A DNA stretch of 64,000 nucleotides from Kumtagia yinganensis (lineage in GTDB: Bacteria > Pseudomonadota > Alphaproteobacteria > Rhizobiales > Rhizobiaceae): positions 178,141 to 242,140 of the forward strand of contig NZ_JBEBMH010000010.1 of assembly GCF_040081985.1 (NCBI RefSeq), given 5' to 3'. The notes beneath the pieces were generated by a model. The model did not search any database, was not told where the DNA came from, and was given only the letters and a program-made list of their open reading frames with translations. How positions within the stretch are numbered: the first letter of the stretch is position 1; every line of letters begins with the position of its first letter. A program made the position numbers and the translations under genes. This document shows positions 8,332-16,518 of this stretch, piece after piece.

Positions 8332-8438
8332 CCGGGGCGGGGCAAATCCCTACAGCGCCAATGGGCCTAGACCGGTCCGGGCCAACGTTTTCAGTTTCGA
8401 TGCCCCGGTTCATTCCGCGCGTGCGAGGAGGTGAATAA
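8151..8438 (+). CDS. Overlapping small ORF before small terminase gene (uncertain)
   Basis: 95 codons in a different frame, overlapping the 3' part of the protease-like gene by 181 bp and ending in TAATG shared with the start of the small terminase gene. Its first 25 residues contain a Cys cluster (CIEQGEFSAPCTFCPSCMGG) that could bind a metal, but the rest has no recognisable pattern. The start-stop overlap favours translation; the long overlap argues against it. Confidence 0.3.
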   Translation: MGGRCIEQGEFSAPCTFCPSCMGGEVSSVIDSASGLACLLIPRPSASERRPRPGHVGQDMTGAGQIPTAPMGLDRSGPTFSVSMPRFIPRVRGGE

Positions 8439-8857
8439 TGGGTGCCCGAGGGCCACAAAGCGCCGCATCACTGACCGTCGTCGCCGACAATCCGCAGCCG
8501 ACCCCGCGTCGATTGGCTGCGAAGGAACGCGCACCTGCGCCGAAGCACCTGTCGAAAGCAACCCGTGCGTGGTGGGACGAGGTGACGGCTGAATACGCTC
8601 TCGAAAGCCATCATTTGCGGCTGCTCCAGGCGGCTGGTGAGGCATGGGACCGTTGCCAGCAAGCGCGTGAGGCGATCGGCAAGCACGGGCTCACATTCAC
8701 CGACGAGCGCGGCGCCGTCAAAGCGCGGCCGGAAGTCGCAATCGAGCGCGATAGCAGGATCTCATTCATGCGGGCGATCCGCGAACTTGATCTCGATGGC
8801 GAAGGCCCTGGCGGCGAGCCAACGCGTCCGCCTGCCATCGGCAGCAATCGGAGATAG
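8438..8857 (+). CDS. Phage terminase small subunit, P27 family
   Basis: 139 residues matching the P27/Terminase_4 family: start MGARGPQSAASL (the typical MG-RGP opening), a central helical part PKHLSKATRAWWDEV, then LLQAAGEAWDRCQQAREAIGKHG, GLTFTDERG and a final helical segment RAIRELDLDGEGP. Small terminases recognise the packaging site on viral DNA and hand it to the large subunit. No large subunit gene is recognisable in the element, so this protein would have to work with a helper phage's motor or divert it, as in phage satellites. Confidence 0.9.
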   Translation: MGARGPQSAASLTVVADNPQPTPRRLAAKERAPAPKHLSKATRAWWDEVTAEYALESHHLRLLQAAGEAWDRCQQAREAIGKHGLTFTDERGAVKARPEVAIERDSRISFMRAIRELDLDGEGPGGEPTRPPAIGSNRR

Positions 8858-8859
8858 CC

Positions 8860-9369
8860 ATGCCTGTGAAACGCAAGAAGGCGATACGCCGCGAGAACGG
8901 GCTACCTGAGGAGGTGGAGGGCCATTTCCTCGGCGATCCCGAGCACCAGTTCGTATTCTGGTGGACTGACAAGGAGGTGCGAGAGCTTTGGGAGCGGTGG
9001 CGCGACGAACTGCTGGCGCAGTGGGTGCTCGATAATCCCGGCACGCGTCCGCGCGGCTGGTGGATGTTCGATGCGCCAGAGAACCGAATTCGGACCGGGG
9101 GCAAAGGAACGCCAAAGTTCGAGGTGCTCGGCTACGTCCCTCACTTCGAATACGGGATGCCGACCAGCTACGTCGATCAGTGGGAGTTCGAATACTACAA
9201 CGGCATCCATCGCGATGTTGATGGCCACCTGATCGATGAGAAGCGCAAGCCAGGCGACTTCGTTGCAGATGTCTACGATCCCGACGACCCGCCTACATTC
9301 GAGAGCGAGACGGCATACCTGGCTCGGCTGGGCCTGTTCTTCGACGGGGAGGCGAAACGATGCCATTGA
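8860..9369 (+). CDS. Hypothetical protein following small terminase
   Basis: 169 residues, rich in Trp, Tyr and acidic residues (FVFWWTDKEVRELWERW; GWWMFDAPE; DVYDPDDPPTFES). Starts two bases after the terminase stop with an ATG. The final segment ESETAYLARLGLFFDGE looks like a compact helix. Soluble, no membrane segment. Family not recognised. Confidence 0.6.
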   Translation: MPVKRKKAIRRENGLPEEVEGHFLGDPEHQFVFWWTDKEVRELWERWRDELLAQWVLDNPGTRPRGWWMFDAPENRIRTGGKGTPKFEVLGYVPHFEYGMPTSYVDQWEFEYYNGIHRDVDGHLIDEKRKPGDFVADVYDPDDPPTFESETAYLARLGLFFDGEAKRCH

Positions 9370-9602
9370 AACGCCGCGCAGGAAAACGCCGAAGCCTTGT
9401 CACTGCCGCCGCAATCGAGGCATTCCGGGCTGGGGATAGAATGGCGCTGTTCTTCGCCATTGGACAAAAGCCTTGGGAACCGTCTCCGTTGGAGGTTTGG
9501 CAACCTGAGCCGCCGGAATGGGCATCGAAGAACGCATGGACCGAAGCGTGGCCAAAAATGTACGCGCTACGCCTGGAACTCATGGAGGCCATCGGCCAAT
9601 GA
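9360..9602 (+). CDS. Small hypothetical protein
   Basis: 80 residues, overlapping the preceding gene by 10 bp and the next by ATGA. Basic N terminus (KRRAGKRRSLV), then a Trp-rich end. Conserved gene overlap is the main support. Function unknown. Confidence 0.6.
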   Translation: MPLKRRAGKRRSLVTAAAIEAFRAGDRMALFFAIGQKPWEPSPLEVWQPEPPEWASKNAWTEAWPKMYALRLELMEAIGQ

Positions 9603-9958
9603 CCGCAGCCGAGAAACTCGCCGAGGCGCACAAGTCTATGCCGCCCGAGGACATCGCCGAGCACGCGCTGGCGCTCGCCATGGTGGTGGAGAGTCAGGAC
9701 AATCTCATCCGCTCGCTGGTCGAGGACATTGACGGATGCCGGACCGGCGTCACCAACACCGTGTCCGCCTTCCGCAGCATGCAAATAGCGGTTCGCACGG
9801 TCGCCAGTGCGAACGCCAGCCGGCGGTTTTCCGACGCTCGGAAGATGATCGCCGAACTGGCGGATATCCCAGTGATGGACGAGCCGGTCATCCCCGCGCC
9901 GCTCTATATCCCGGCGGAAGAGTCCTGGCCGGAAATCTACAGCCCGAAGCCGAGGTGA
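9599..9958 (+). CDS. Helical hypothetical protein
   Basis: 119 residues from the ATG at 9599, which overlaps the upstream TGA. Largely helical (EKLAEAHKSM, DIAEHALALAMVVESQDN), with a proline-rich C terminus. It lies 4 bp before the tape-measure-like gene, where tail-assembly chaperones often sit, but no chaperone signature is visible. Confidence 0.55.
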   Translation: MTAAEKLAEAHKSMPPEDIAEHALALAMVVESQDNLIRSLVEDIDGCRTGVTNTVSAFRSMQIAVRTVASANASRRFSDARKMIAELADIPVMDEPVIPAPLYIPAEESWPEIYSPKPR

Positions 9959-9962
9959 TCAA

Positions 9963-11822
9963 ATGGAAGCTGTCCAACTTAAGCGACTTCGCGTTGCCGC
10001 CGACATGGACTCGTCCGGGTTCGTTGCCGGATCGCGTGAAATGGAGGCCGCGCAGGCTCGACTGTCCGCGGGCAACAAGCTTGTATCAGTCACCCTGGCG
10101 GATACGACTGGAAAGGTGTCCGCGGCGACCGGCGATATTGGCAAGTTGTCCCGCGCTTACATCGACGGCTATGGGACGGCCTACAAGCTTGAGACCGGTC
10201 TGCGGTCGATCAACAGGGCGCTGGAACAGGGCAAGATCGACGTTGCACAGGCCAGTGCGATTTATCAGGGCATGACGACCCGGCTCGGCGCAATGGCCGA
10301 TGGCACGTCGATCGCGCGGCAAGGGTATGTCCAGCTTGGTTCCGTGATCGATGACGTGAATATGAAGATGTCGCGCGCCGCCCAGCAGGCGCACGCCACC
10401 CGCCTCGCTACGGCCCAAAGTTTCACGCCCGTCAATGACAACATGAGCGGACGGATGGGCGGGGCTGATGGCTTCCGGCGCCAGAACCTCGGGTTCCAAC
10501 TGCAGGACATAGGGGTGGGGCTTTATGGCGGCATGCCGGTCACCACGGTGCTCGTTCAGCAGGGATCGCAGCTTCTCGGACTGTATGGTGGCAACGGCGG
10601 TGTTTCTGCAGCCTTCAAAGACTTCGCTGGCATTCTGGGAACTGTGGCTCGGGCAGCAGGGCCGTGGATTGCTGCCGCAGCCGCCGGATACGGGGCTTAC
10701 AAACTGCTCGCAAGCTATTCGGTCGAAGCAGGGCTTGGCGTCGACAGTGCAACACAGGCACTCGCGGATCAGGCCGCGCCGCTCAGTACGGTCAAGGGTC
10801 AGATTGACGAATTGGGTGGTTTGCAAAAAACCTATCGTGACGCCATCGCGTCGACCGGTGACATAAGCACGACAGCGACGAACACCATCGTGGCCAACGT
10901 CGAGAGGGAGTTCGCGGCGAAGAAAGCTTTGCTGGAACTGGAAACGCTTCGGCAGGAGGCAGCGCTGAAGGTTAATGCCAGCCAGCAAGGATTGGCAGGG
11001 CTCTCACTGCGGCAGGAACTTGGCGCCGGCATCAACACCCGTATGGATCTGGAGCGGCAGGGCTTTGCCGATCCGCGCATCGGCAGTGTGCCATTTGTCC
11101 GCCTGCCCGACGAGATCACCGGACTGGAGAAGACTCAGGCGATGATCGACGCCAGCCCGGTGGCGCAGGAGCTTAAGCGGCTCCGCGCCGAGGGTGAGTT
11201 GACGAAGATCGTCTTCGAGAAATTGCAGGACGCCATCAACGCCACGGTCAACGGCACGGACCTCATCACCGGGGCAGGGAAAGCAGGCACTGAGTCAGGG
11301 CAGCGCATTCCGATCCCGCAGTTCCGAGGTCTCGACGACCAGCCCGGCAGCGTGGATTTCATGCAGGACGCGCAGCGCCAGCACGAACTCAGGATGCGCG
11401 GCCTTCAGGACGAGGCACGTCTGCTCGGGCTCACCGGCGCAGCAGCGGCGTCGCTCCGAGCCGAGCAGGAGATGCTCGCCGCAGCCTATGCCAAGAACGT
11501 CGAACTGACCCCGGGACAACTCCGGTCGATCCGCGATCAGGCAGCGGCCTACGGCCAGGAGAAGGACGCGCTGGCCCGCCGCGAAGGACAGTTCAACGAA
11601 ATCCGCGATGGCGTGAAAGGCTTCGCCACGGACTTCAAGGATGCGCTTCTTGATAACGGAGGCGATCTTGGTGACGCCTTCGGCCAAGCCTTCCTGAATG
11701 GCTTCTCCAACGCAATGGACAAGCAACTCGAGCGGATATTCGAGCAGATGGCCAACGGCATCGCAGGGCCGGTTTGCGGGCCAGCCTTCAGCATCAACTT
11801 CGAACAAGGAATAGTCGAATGA
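9963..11822 (+). CDS. Phage tail tape-measure-like protein
   Basis: 619 residues. Long helical regions with the typical opening for lambda-type tape measure proteins (AADMDSSGFVAGSREMEAAQ, residues ~12-31), a Gly/Gln patch LGFQLQDIGVGLYGGMPVTT, a hydrophobic segment near 226-255 (GILGTVARAAGPWIAAAAAG), then coiled-coil helices and a compact C-terminal part. In siphophages the protein sets tail length and can enter the host membrane. Using the usual ~0.15 nm per residue it would correspond to about 93 nm of tail. No major tail protein, tail tip or fibre genes adjoin it, which is odd for a prophage. Confidence 0.75.
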   Translation: MEAVQLKRLRVAADMDSSGFVAGSREMEAAQARLSAGNKLVSVTLADTTGKVSAATGDIGKLSRAYIDGYGTAYKLETGLRSINRALEQGKIDVAQASAIYQGMTTRLGAMADGTSIARQGYVQLGSVIDDVNMKMSRAAQQAHATRLATAQSFTPVNDNMSGRMGGADGFRRQNLGFQLQDIGVGLYGGMPVTTVLVQQGSQLLGLYGGNGGVSAAFKDFAGILGTVARAAGPWIAAAAAGYGAYKLLASYSVEAGLGVDSATQALADQAAPLSTVKGQIDELGGLQKTYRDAIASTGDISTTATNTIVANVEREFAAKKALLELETLRQEAALKVNASQQGLAGLSLRQELGAGINTRMDLERQGFADPRIGSVPFVRLPDEITGLEKTQAMIDASPVAQELKRLRAEGELTKIVFEKLQDAINATVNGTDLITGAGKAGTESGQRIPIPQFRGLDDQPGSVDFMQDAQRQHELRMRGLQDEARLLGLTGAAAASLRAEQEMLAAAYAKNVELTPGQLRSIRDQAAAYGQEKDALARREGQFNEIRDGVKGFATDFKDALLDNGGDLGDAFGQAFLNGFSNAMDKQLERIFEQMANGIAGPVCGPAFSINFEQGIVE

Positions 11823-12619
11823 GCGCCTTCATTTCTGCTTCGAGCCCGGAGGGCATCGCGGTGCTGACGGATGGCGCGATCTACGACGCCACCGGCACTA
11901 TTCGCGGCATCGAGCGCAAAATCACCGCGGCGAAAAACAAGCCCTTTGCGGTGACATCGCGCGGTCATCACAACATCGGAAAGCAGTTTGCAGATATCCT
12001 CTGCACGGCTGTCGATTTCTCGGGGAGCGTCGACATGCTGCTCGAACACCTGCCCGAGGTGCTGGAAGGGTTGAAGGCCAAGGCCGCCAGCTACGGCCGG
12101 GAATTGCAGGAGCACGAAGTCAACCAATTCTTGATCGCGTGCTGGTCGGAGACGCGCGGGCCGCTGCACATGGCATTCGAGACCGCGCAAACGCCATACA
12201 ACATCACCGACGCGCCTTTCACGATCAAGGAGCTTGGGCCGGTCCAGATCGCCGGCACGGGCATCAGCACCGACGATATCCGGGCGCATGGACTCCGCGT
12301 CAAAAGGCCGGACGAAACCGTCTTCGCCTACCTTCGGGAGACTGGTGCGGAATACATGGAGATCATGCGCAACGTGGCCGGCGTCATCAACTGGCGGGGC
12401 GATGGCCAGCGGCTTCGGCACTGCATCGGCGGCAGGTGCGACCTTACGCTCGTCTCGGCCGCAGGCGTTACGACCGAGACCCTGCGGGTATGGGACGACA
12501 AGATCGGCCGGGACATCAAGCCGAAGGCGGCGCCGAAAACCGTTGTCACTTTCCCCGGCATGAACCGACAGCAGCGCCGCGCGGCCGAGCGGGAGAATAA
12601 GATGGCTTTGGCGCAATAG
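11819..12619 (+). CDS. Phage-associated hypothetical protein, possible Ntn-hydrolase-like N terminus
   Basis: 266 residues from the ATG at 11819, overlapping the tape-measure stop (ATGA). The first 60 residues (ISASSPEGIAVLTDGAIYD, KPFAVTSRG) have the strand pattern of proteasome-like Ntn-hydrolase proteins, but an exposed nucleophile is not clear. The C terminus PGMNRQQRRAAEREN is basic. In phages, genes after the tape measure usually encode tail-tip parts; this one does not look like any of those. Confidence 0.5.
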   Translation: MSAFISASSPEGIAVLTDGAIYDATGTIRGIERKITAAKNKPFAVTSRGHHNIGKQFADILCTAVDFSGSVDMLLEHLPEVLEGLKAKAASYGRELQEHEVNQFLIACWSETRGPLHMAFETAQTPYNITDAPFTIKELGPVQIAGTGISTDDIRAHGLRVKRPDETVFAYLRETGAEYMEIMRNVAGVINWRGDGQRLRHCIGGRCDLTLVSAAGVTTETLRVWDDKIGRDIKPKAAPKTVVTFPGMNRQQRRAAERENKMALAQ

Positions 12620-12656
12620 CGTTCGCTATCTCAGAACCATTTCGCTATAAGCGGGG

Positions 12657-12905
12657 ATGACAGAGTCAAAATTTGAACCGCCGGTGACCGTTCTCGTTGA
12701 CCCGGCGGGCGGGCAAACAATCATCCGCAACACCCGCGAATGCTCCGATTTCCTACTTAAGCAGTGGCGGGGAAAGCGTGGCGATAAGCACCGTGCGGCT
12801 TTACAGGCTTGCGTGGATGCAGATGACAATCGGCGTCCGGTAGCAAGTGCTCGACGGGCATTCGTGGCGGCGGCGCGCGAGGCCGGCACTCTCATCACTA
12901 CATGA
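12657..12905 (+). CDS. DUF982 family protein
   Basis: 82 residues with the DUF982 pattern: FLLKQWRGKRGDKHRAALQACVDADD followed by ARRAFVAAAREAG. The family is abundant in rhizobia, often on plasmids and islands, with unknown function. Complete length. First gene of the cargo zone after the phage-like block. Confidence 0.85.
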   Translation: MTESKFEPPVTVLVDPAGGQTIIRNTRECSDFLLKQWRGKRGDKHRAALQACVDADDNRRPVASARRAFVAAAREAGTLITT

Positions 12906-12959
12906 TCTCGGCGATGGCGGTGTGATTCATCACAAGACGCCAATGACGGAGATTTGACG

Positions 12960-13163
12960 TTGAAGAATATCCCGCAAGGCCCAAGCCTGCAGAAATCTAC
13001 GCCTGCCGAGACCAAAAGTGCGATAACTACGAAAGTAGCGCGACAGATAATTGATCGGGAGACGGCTGCGAGAGCTACAAAAACGAACCGGTTGCGGGCA
13101 GCCAGGCTAGCCGAGGAAGCCTCGAAGCCTGCGCCTAAGTCAAAAGCACGCTCAAAACTCTAG
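12960..13163 (+). CDS. Small basic hypothetical protein
   Basis: 67 residues from the TTG at 12960; GGAG lies about 8 bases upstream of it, whereas a TTG at 12954 would be too close. Lysine, arginine and alanine-rich C-terminal half (RLRAARLAEEASKPAPKSK), probably helical. Small proteins of this kind recur in rhizobial genomes; no function is known to me. Confidence 0.5.
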   Translation: MKNIPQGPSLQKSTPAETKSAITTKVARQIIDRETAARATKTNRLRAARLAEEASKPAPKSKARSKL

Positions 13164-13179
13164 TGAAGGTCACGTTTCT

Positions 13180-13404
13180 ATGCTGACTTCCACATACACA
13201 GCGCTGAGATGCCAAGGAATTTCATCACTTGGCCTCCGTCACGCTGTTTCACGAAACTTTACAAACCGGCGCCATCCCGTGCTGTCTGCCGACGGCATCC
13301 CCGACGCCGTCACCCAGGCGTTCTGGACGGAGGTCTTATCCGCGCGCCTGTCCTACCGAGTCAAGACCGGGCACAACATTGAAGAGGTGCTAGGCATCGG
13401 CTAG
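13180..13404 (+). CDS. Hypothetical protein (weak)
   Basis: 74 codons starting at 13180. Its C-terminal half (DAVTQAFWTEVLSARLSYRVKTGHNIEEVLG) looks protein-like. The first half is less convincing, so the real start may be downstream. It converges with the minus-strand gene ending at 13401. Confidence 0.32.
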   Translation: MLTSTYTALRCQGISSLGLRHAVSRNFTNRRHPVLSADGIPDAVTQAFWTEVLSARLSYRVKTGHNIEEVLGIG

Positions 13405-13625
13405 AGCCTCGTCATCAGTTTGTCCGAGTGAAAGAAAATCCGGTTCTCCAGGCTGATCACTGATCCGCAGCGTTGGCATTCCAACTTGCAGTTTTGGCGT
13501 ATGCAGCCGACTTCGGCTCGATTTTCGTATGAGCAATGCGCACAGTGAACGCCAATCTCATCTTCGTCGGAAAGGCTACCCGTAGCGCTTGCTTGGACCG
13601 ACCTGAGATATCTCGCTTGGGACAT
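13401..13625 (-). CDS. Small zinc-ribbon-like protein
   Basis: 74 residues with two CxxC knuckles (HCAHC and ECQRC) about 21 residues apart and further Cys between them, the pattern of a small zinc ribbon. Overlaps the end of the upstream minus-strand gene by 50 bp. Could bind nucleic acid or protein. The cysteine spacing is the only support. Confidence 0.5.
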   Translation of the reverse strand: MSQARYLRSVQASATGSLSDEDEIGVHCAHCSYENRAEVGCIRQNCKLECQRCGSVISLENRIFFHSDKLMTRL

Positions 13626-13845
13626 CCGTCAGCGGCACCAGCGTTCCGATCAACCGAAGCAAACTGTCGTTCTGAGGCGAGCCCCGGTCGTGGGTGAGGA
13701 AGGCACCAGGATCGATCCGGCTGGGTGTACCTCCCGAACTGATGTTCGGAACATGCCGGACGAAAGCCCTGCCGTCTTGGGCTCGTTCCAGATGCCACTG
13801 ATCTCCATTGGAACTCGCATAGATCAATAGAGTGGGTGTGCTCAT
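13576..13845 (-). CDS. Conserved rhizobial hypothetical protein
   Basis: About 89 residues from the ATG at 13845 (an ATG at 13860 adds MGEVQ). Pattern: STPTLLIYASSNGDQWHLERAQDGRAFVRHVPN, then a Gly-rich turn and SLLRLIGTLVPLTD. I recognise this as a small family common in rhizobia with no assigned function. Soluble, mixed alpha/beta. Confidence 0.65.
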   Translation of the reverse strand: MSTPTLLIYASSNGDQWHLERAQDGRAFVRHVPNISSGGTPSRIDPGAFLTHDRGSPQNDSLLRLIGTLVPLTDVPSEISQVGPSKRYG

Positions 13846-13902
13846 CTGAACTTCTCCCAATTCCTACCGCACCGGGCTAGTGGGTGGAGCAATTCTGTTG
13901 GC

Positions 13903-14271
13903 CTACAAGATCCGGTGGCGAGTAGCAGTCTCATTGGCGCGCCTCCGCGTCCCGCTGGTATCGTTGTCCATTTGGCGCTGGGTTTGTTCGTGAGCGGATA
14001 CCTCCCGAACCGTTTGCACATTCGGACACTGGCTTTCCGGCTCATCTGGCATCGTCGAGGCAGGCTCAACTTCAAAACCGGCATCGGCGGCTTCTCTGAT
14101 GATCGCATCGACTAGCTGCCCATCCGAAATATCGAGATCAACAAAAATGCGCTTGATTGCACGTATCGCTTCGGAAGCCGCGAACGGTCGAGCCTCCTTT
14201 TGACACATTTCGAGAAATGTGCCGATTGCAGTCCGTACCTCCGCCGAGAGTTGTTCAGGGCGGGAACTCAT
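13903..14271 (-). CDS. Hypothetical protein
   Basis: 122 residues from the ATG at 14271. An N-terminal helical part (PEQLSAEVRTAIGTFLEMCQ, ASEAIRAIKRIF, DGQLVDAIIREAADAGFEVE) resembles a small alpha-helical fold, followed by a disordered polar tail. The tail after about residue 70 may be partly unstructured. Function unknown. Confidence 0.55.
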   Translation of the reverse strand: MSSRPEQLSAEVRTAIGTFLEMCQKEARPFAASEAIRAIKRIFVDLDISDGQLVDAIIREAADAGFEVEPASTMPDEPESQCPNVQTVREVSAHEQTQRQMDNDTSGTRRRANETATRHRIL

Positions 14272-14353
14272 GATGCACATTTCAACTTTGCGGGACTGGC
14301 GCGACTTCGGCACGAAACGTAGCAAAAGGCGCATCGAAGTGGTCGGGCAGGGT

Positions 14354-14518
14354 TCAATACGTGATACTCCCTAGTGCCAGATACAGGATGCCGCCTATGA
14401 CACATACTGCAAGTGTAAACAGCAACCACGCCGCCGGCTCGGCAATCACCCTCCCGAGGTGTTTCACAATGTGCCGGCGGACGTCGGATGTGGGTGTAGT
14501 GTGACGGAAGACAAGCAT
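14354..14518 (-). CDS. Small single-pass membrane protein (54 aa)
   Basis: A short frame with an excellent Shine-Dalgarno (AAAGGAGG, 3-4 bases before the ATG at 14518). The first ~28 residues are basic and polar (MLVFRHTTPTSDVRRH), followed by one transmembrane helix (AAWLLFTLAVCVIGGILYLALG). Probably an inner-membrane small protein. Function unknown. Confidence 0.6.
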   Translation of the reverse strand: MLVFRHTTPTSDVRRHIVKHLGRVIAEPAAWLLFTLAVCVIGGILYLALGSITY

Positions 14519-14734
14519 GTCCTCCTTTCGTTGGGGCTAGGGCACGATGGCCGCCCTCAACCGATGGCGCCCTGAAAACAGCCACCGACATTCACGATGT
14601 ATCAGCACCGCAATCCAATTGCGAGGTTATTCGGCGGAACATGCGCGATTTGTCCCCCTGTGCCTTGGGTTGCGTGATAAAGGGCGTTGACGCCACAACA
14701 AAGGCGTGCCTCCAATCAAAGATCGGGCACTCAG

Positions 14735-15097
14735 ATGTACGTCCCCACATGGACTGCTCCCATCCTTTTTGGCGCGGGGCTGGGCGCCTTATCCCTTGCC
14801 GTTGTCGGCTTCACTTGGGGCGGTTGGGTTACTGAGCGTTCCGCGAAAATAATGATGAGAGATGGCGCTGCCGCCGCTGTAGCTTCGAGTCTAACGCCCT
14901 ATTGCATCGAGCGGTCTAGAACCGATCCTCGATCGATTGAAATCCTTGCCGATATGAAAATTGCTAGAGCGTTTGAACGCCCAGGCATGGTGCAAAAAGC
15001 TGGTTGGGCCACGCCGCTTGGGCAAGATAAGCCCAATCGTGAACTTGCTGTCAGTTGCAGCCTATCTATTCAAGAATACTTGCGTGCTACGGGCTGA
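14735..15097 (+). CDS. Membrane-anchored hypothetical protein of rhizobial type
   Basis: 120 residues from the ATG at 14735. One N-terminal membrane helix (about 7-31, ILFGAGLGALSLAVVGFTWGG) then a soluble domain with two Cys (PYCIERSR and AVSCSLSIQ) that could form a disulfide in the periplasm. I recognise the N-terminal pattern YVPTWTAPI followed by GFxWGGWVT from unnamed proteins of rhizobia. Function unknown. Confidence 0.65.
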   Translation: MYVPTWTAPILFGAGLGALSLAVVGFTWGGWVTERSAKIMMRDGAAAAVASSLTPYCIERSRTDPRSIEILADMKIARAFERPGMVQKAGWATPLGQDKPNRELAVSCSLSIQEYLRATG

Positions 15098-15313
15098 GTG
15101 CCAGGCTTGCCACGTCTTCCGGCTGCCCGACTTTTAGATCACGCTCTCATGACGATTGGCGTGGCTTTGGCTAGAGCCGGCTGTGCCCAGTCAGTCGTGT
15201 CGCTGTTTTTGGCGGCGATGCGCCCGTCCAGGCGGACGACCCATTTCACCGAGCAGTCGCCCCGCTGGCCTCCCCGGAGAGTTCACATGTTTGAAGTTTG
15301 GCCCGGTGGGCCG

Positions 15314-15553
15314 TCACTCATGAGAGCTGTTTCTTTGCGATGGAGTTTCTAGTTTTTCAATGGCCCGGTCGATCGCGATAAGCTGCGCTCCCAGACGGAC
15401 CGATGCTTCTGCATCATTGCTCGTCTGGGCATTGCGTTCAACCACGCGAGACCTCACCCGTCCTAGGGCTCGAAGTGAAGCAAGTACTTCACTCGCAATA
15501 TCGTTGGAGAAGATTCGCCGTACCATTGCCAATTTTGAAAGGCGCTTGGTCAA
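15314..15553 (-). CDS. Hypothetical protein
   Basis: 79 residues, helical and basic at the N terminus (MTKRLSKLAMVRRIF). Ends 24 bp before the XRE gene on the same strand would end, so it may be the second gene of that transcript. No family recognised. Confidence 0.45.
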   Translation of the reverse strand: MTKRLSKLAMVRRIFSNDIASEVLASLRALGRVRSRVVERNAQTSNDAEASVRLGAQLIAIDRAIEKLETPSQRNSSHE

Positions 15554-15576
15554 CGCACAAGTGAGAACTGGCGGGG

Positions 15577-15804
15577 TCAGCCCTTCCTTAGCCTCACCCC
15601 AGCGCCGCCACCGTTCTCGGGTATGAACTCCACGCCGGCCGCTTCTAGGGCGGCGCGGATGGCTTCCAAGGCTTCAGGGCGCCCGGCGTACTTGCCCGTT
15701 TCAAAGTTGCTGATGGTGTTGCGGTGAACGCCCGCCGAGTCAGCTAGCCGTTGCAGAGACCAGTTCAGCGCGGCTCTCGCCATTCTAACTTGTGCAGGCT
15801 TCAC
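15577..15804 (-). CDS. XRE-family transcriptional repressor
   Basis: 75 residues from the GTG at 15804, chosen because AAGGA lies about 9 bases upstream; a longer in-frame start at 15846 would place two operator-like palindromes inside the gene. The HTH_3 domain fills residues 3-58: QVRMARAALNWSLQRLADSAGVHRNTISNFE is helices 1-3, with HRNTISNFE as the recognition helix. The short C-terminal tail is GVEFIPENGG, typical of this small regulator group. Divergent from the gene at 15865 with tandem palindromes between them, so autoregulation is likely. Confidence 0.88.
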   Translation of the reverse strand: MKPAQVRMARAALNWSLQRLADSAGVHRNTISNFETGKYAGRPEALEAIRAALEAAGVEFIPENGGGAGVRLRKG

Positions 15805-15834
15805 AAGTCCATTTCCTTGTGCTAATTTCACAAG
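15789..15834. promoter_or_regulatory. Two tandem palindromic operators for the XRE repressor
   Basis: Two perfect inverted repeats with the same geometry, CTTGTG-N7-CACAAG, at 15789-15807 and 15816-15834, 27 bp centre to centre. They lie over the start of the XRE gene and in front of the divergent gene at 15865. A half-copy (tatcacaa) follows at 15841. The spacing (about 2.6 helical turns) would allow two repressor dimers to bind and control both directions. Confidence 0.7.
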
Positions 15835-15864
15835 TGCAAATATCACAATCCGAGAGGAACTTCC

Positions 15865-16518
15865 ATGCCGAACACCTACGTTCCGGCTGCGGGCGGAGCT
15901 TTGCCCACAGCCCAGCCAACCATCTTCCTCACCGTGACGCCCGACCTACGGCTAAAGCTGGCCACCACGATCGAGAACCTGATCGCGTTGCTCGATACGA
16001 TCGACGGCGACGAGGACTTGGAGCCAGCCCTAGACGACGAGCCGGGCACCTGGACGGAATTCCACCAGTCGCGGGGCCACACGCCTGTCGAGGATGAGAA
16101 CCTTGAGGACAACGCCGACGCCGAGGACGGCGGCGACAGCGAATTGTCGCTTGGCTCGCCGGGGCGCTACCCGAACGCCTACAGTTCAAACTGGATACGA
16201 CCCGGCGACCTTGCCTATTCGACCGGCGGCAACAACTCGCAAGAGACTTGGGCCAGCGGTAGCAACACGGTCCGCAGCGACGAGTGCGAGATTGAGAACG
16301 AGCACGGCGGCGATGTTCTCGACGTGGACCATGACGCCAGCACATGGGGCGATGGTATTGACCAGTCCTACATCGACGAAGGCGCCTACGATGACGCCGA
16401 GCCAGACTGCGACGCCGAGCACGAGAACGAGGGCTTCCGCAATCCGCAGGGACCGTGCTGCGAGATAGCCTTTCGCAAGCCGGACGGCATCATCGTTCGG
16501 GAGGTGGTGTCATGCTGA
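15865..16518 (+). CDS. Acidic hypothetical protein
   Basis: 217 residues, strongly acidic (Asp/Glu-rich from about residue 48 onward) with few basic residues until the C terminus. The N-terminal part contains a helix KLATTIENLIALLDTIDGDEDLEP, seen in unnamed rhizobial proteins. Good Shine-Dalgarno (GAGAGGAAC) before the ATG. Overlaps the next gene. Divergent from, and probably repressed by, the XRE protein. Acidic small phage proteins may mimic DNA, but there is no direct sign of that here. Confidence 0.7.
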   Translation: MPNTYVPAAGGALPTAQPTIFLTVTPDLRLKLATTIENLIALLDTIDGDEDLEPALDDEPGTWTEFHQSRGHTPVEDENLEDNADAEDGGDSELSLGSPGRYPNAYSSNWIRPGDLAYSTGGNNSQETWASGSNTVRSDECEIENEHGGDVLDVDHDASTWGDGIDQSYIDEGAYDDAEPDCDAEHENEGFRNPQGPCCEIAFRKPDGIIVREVVSC

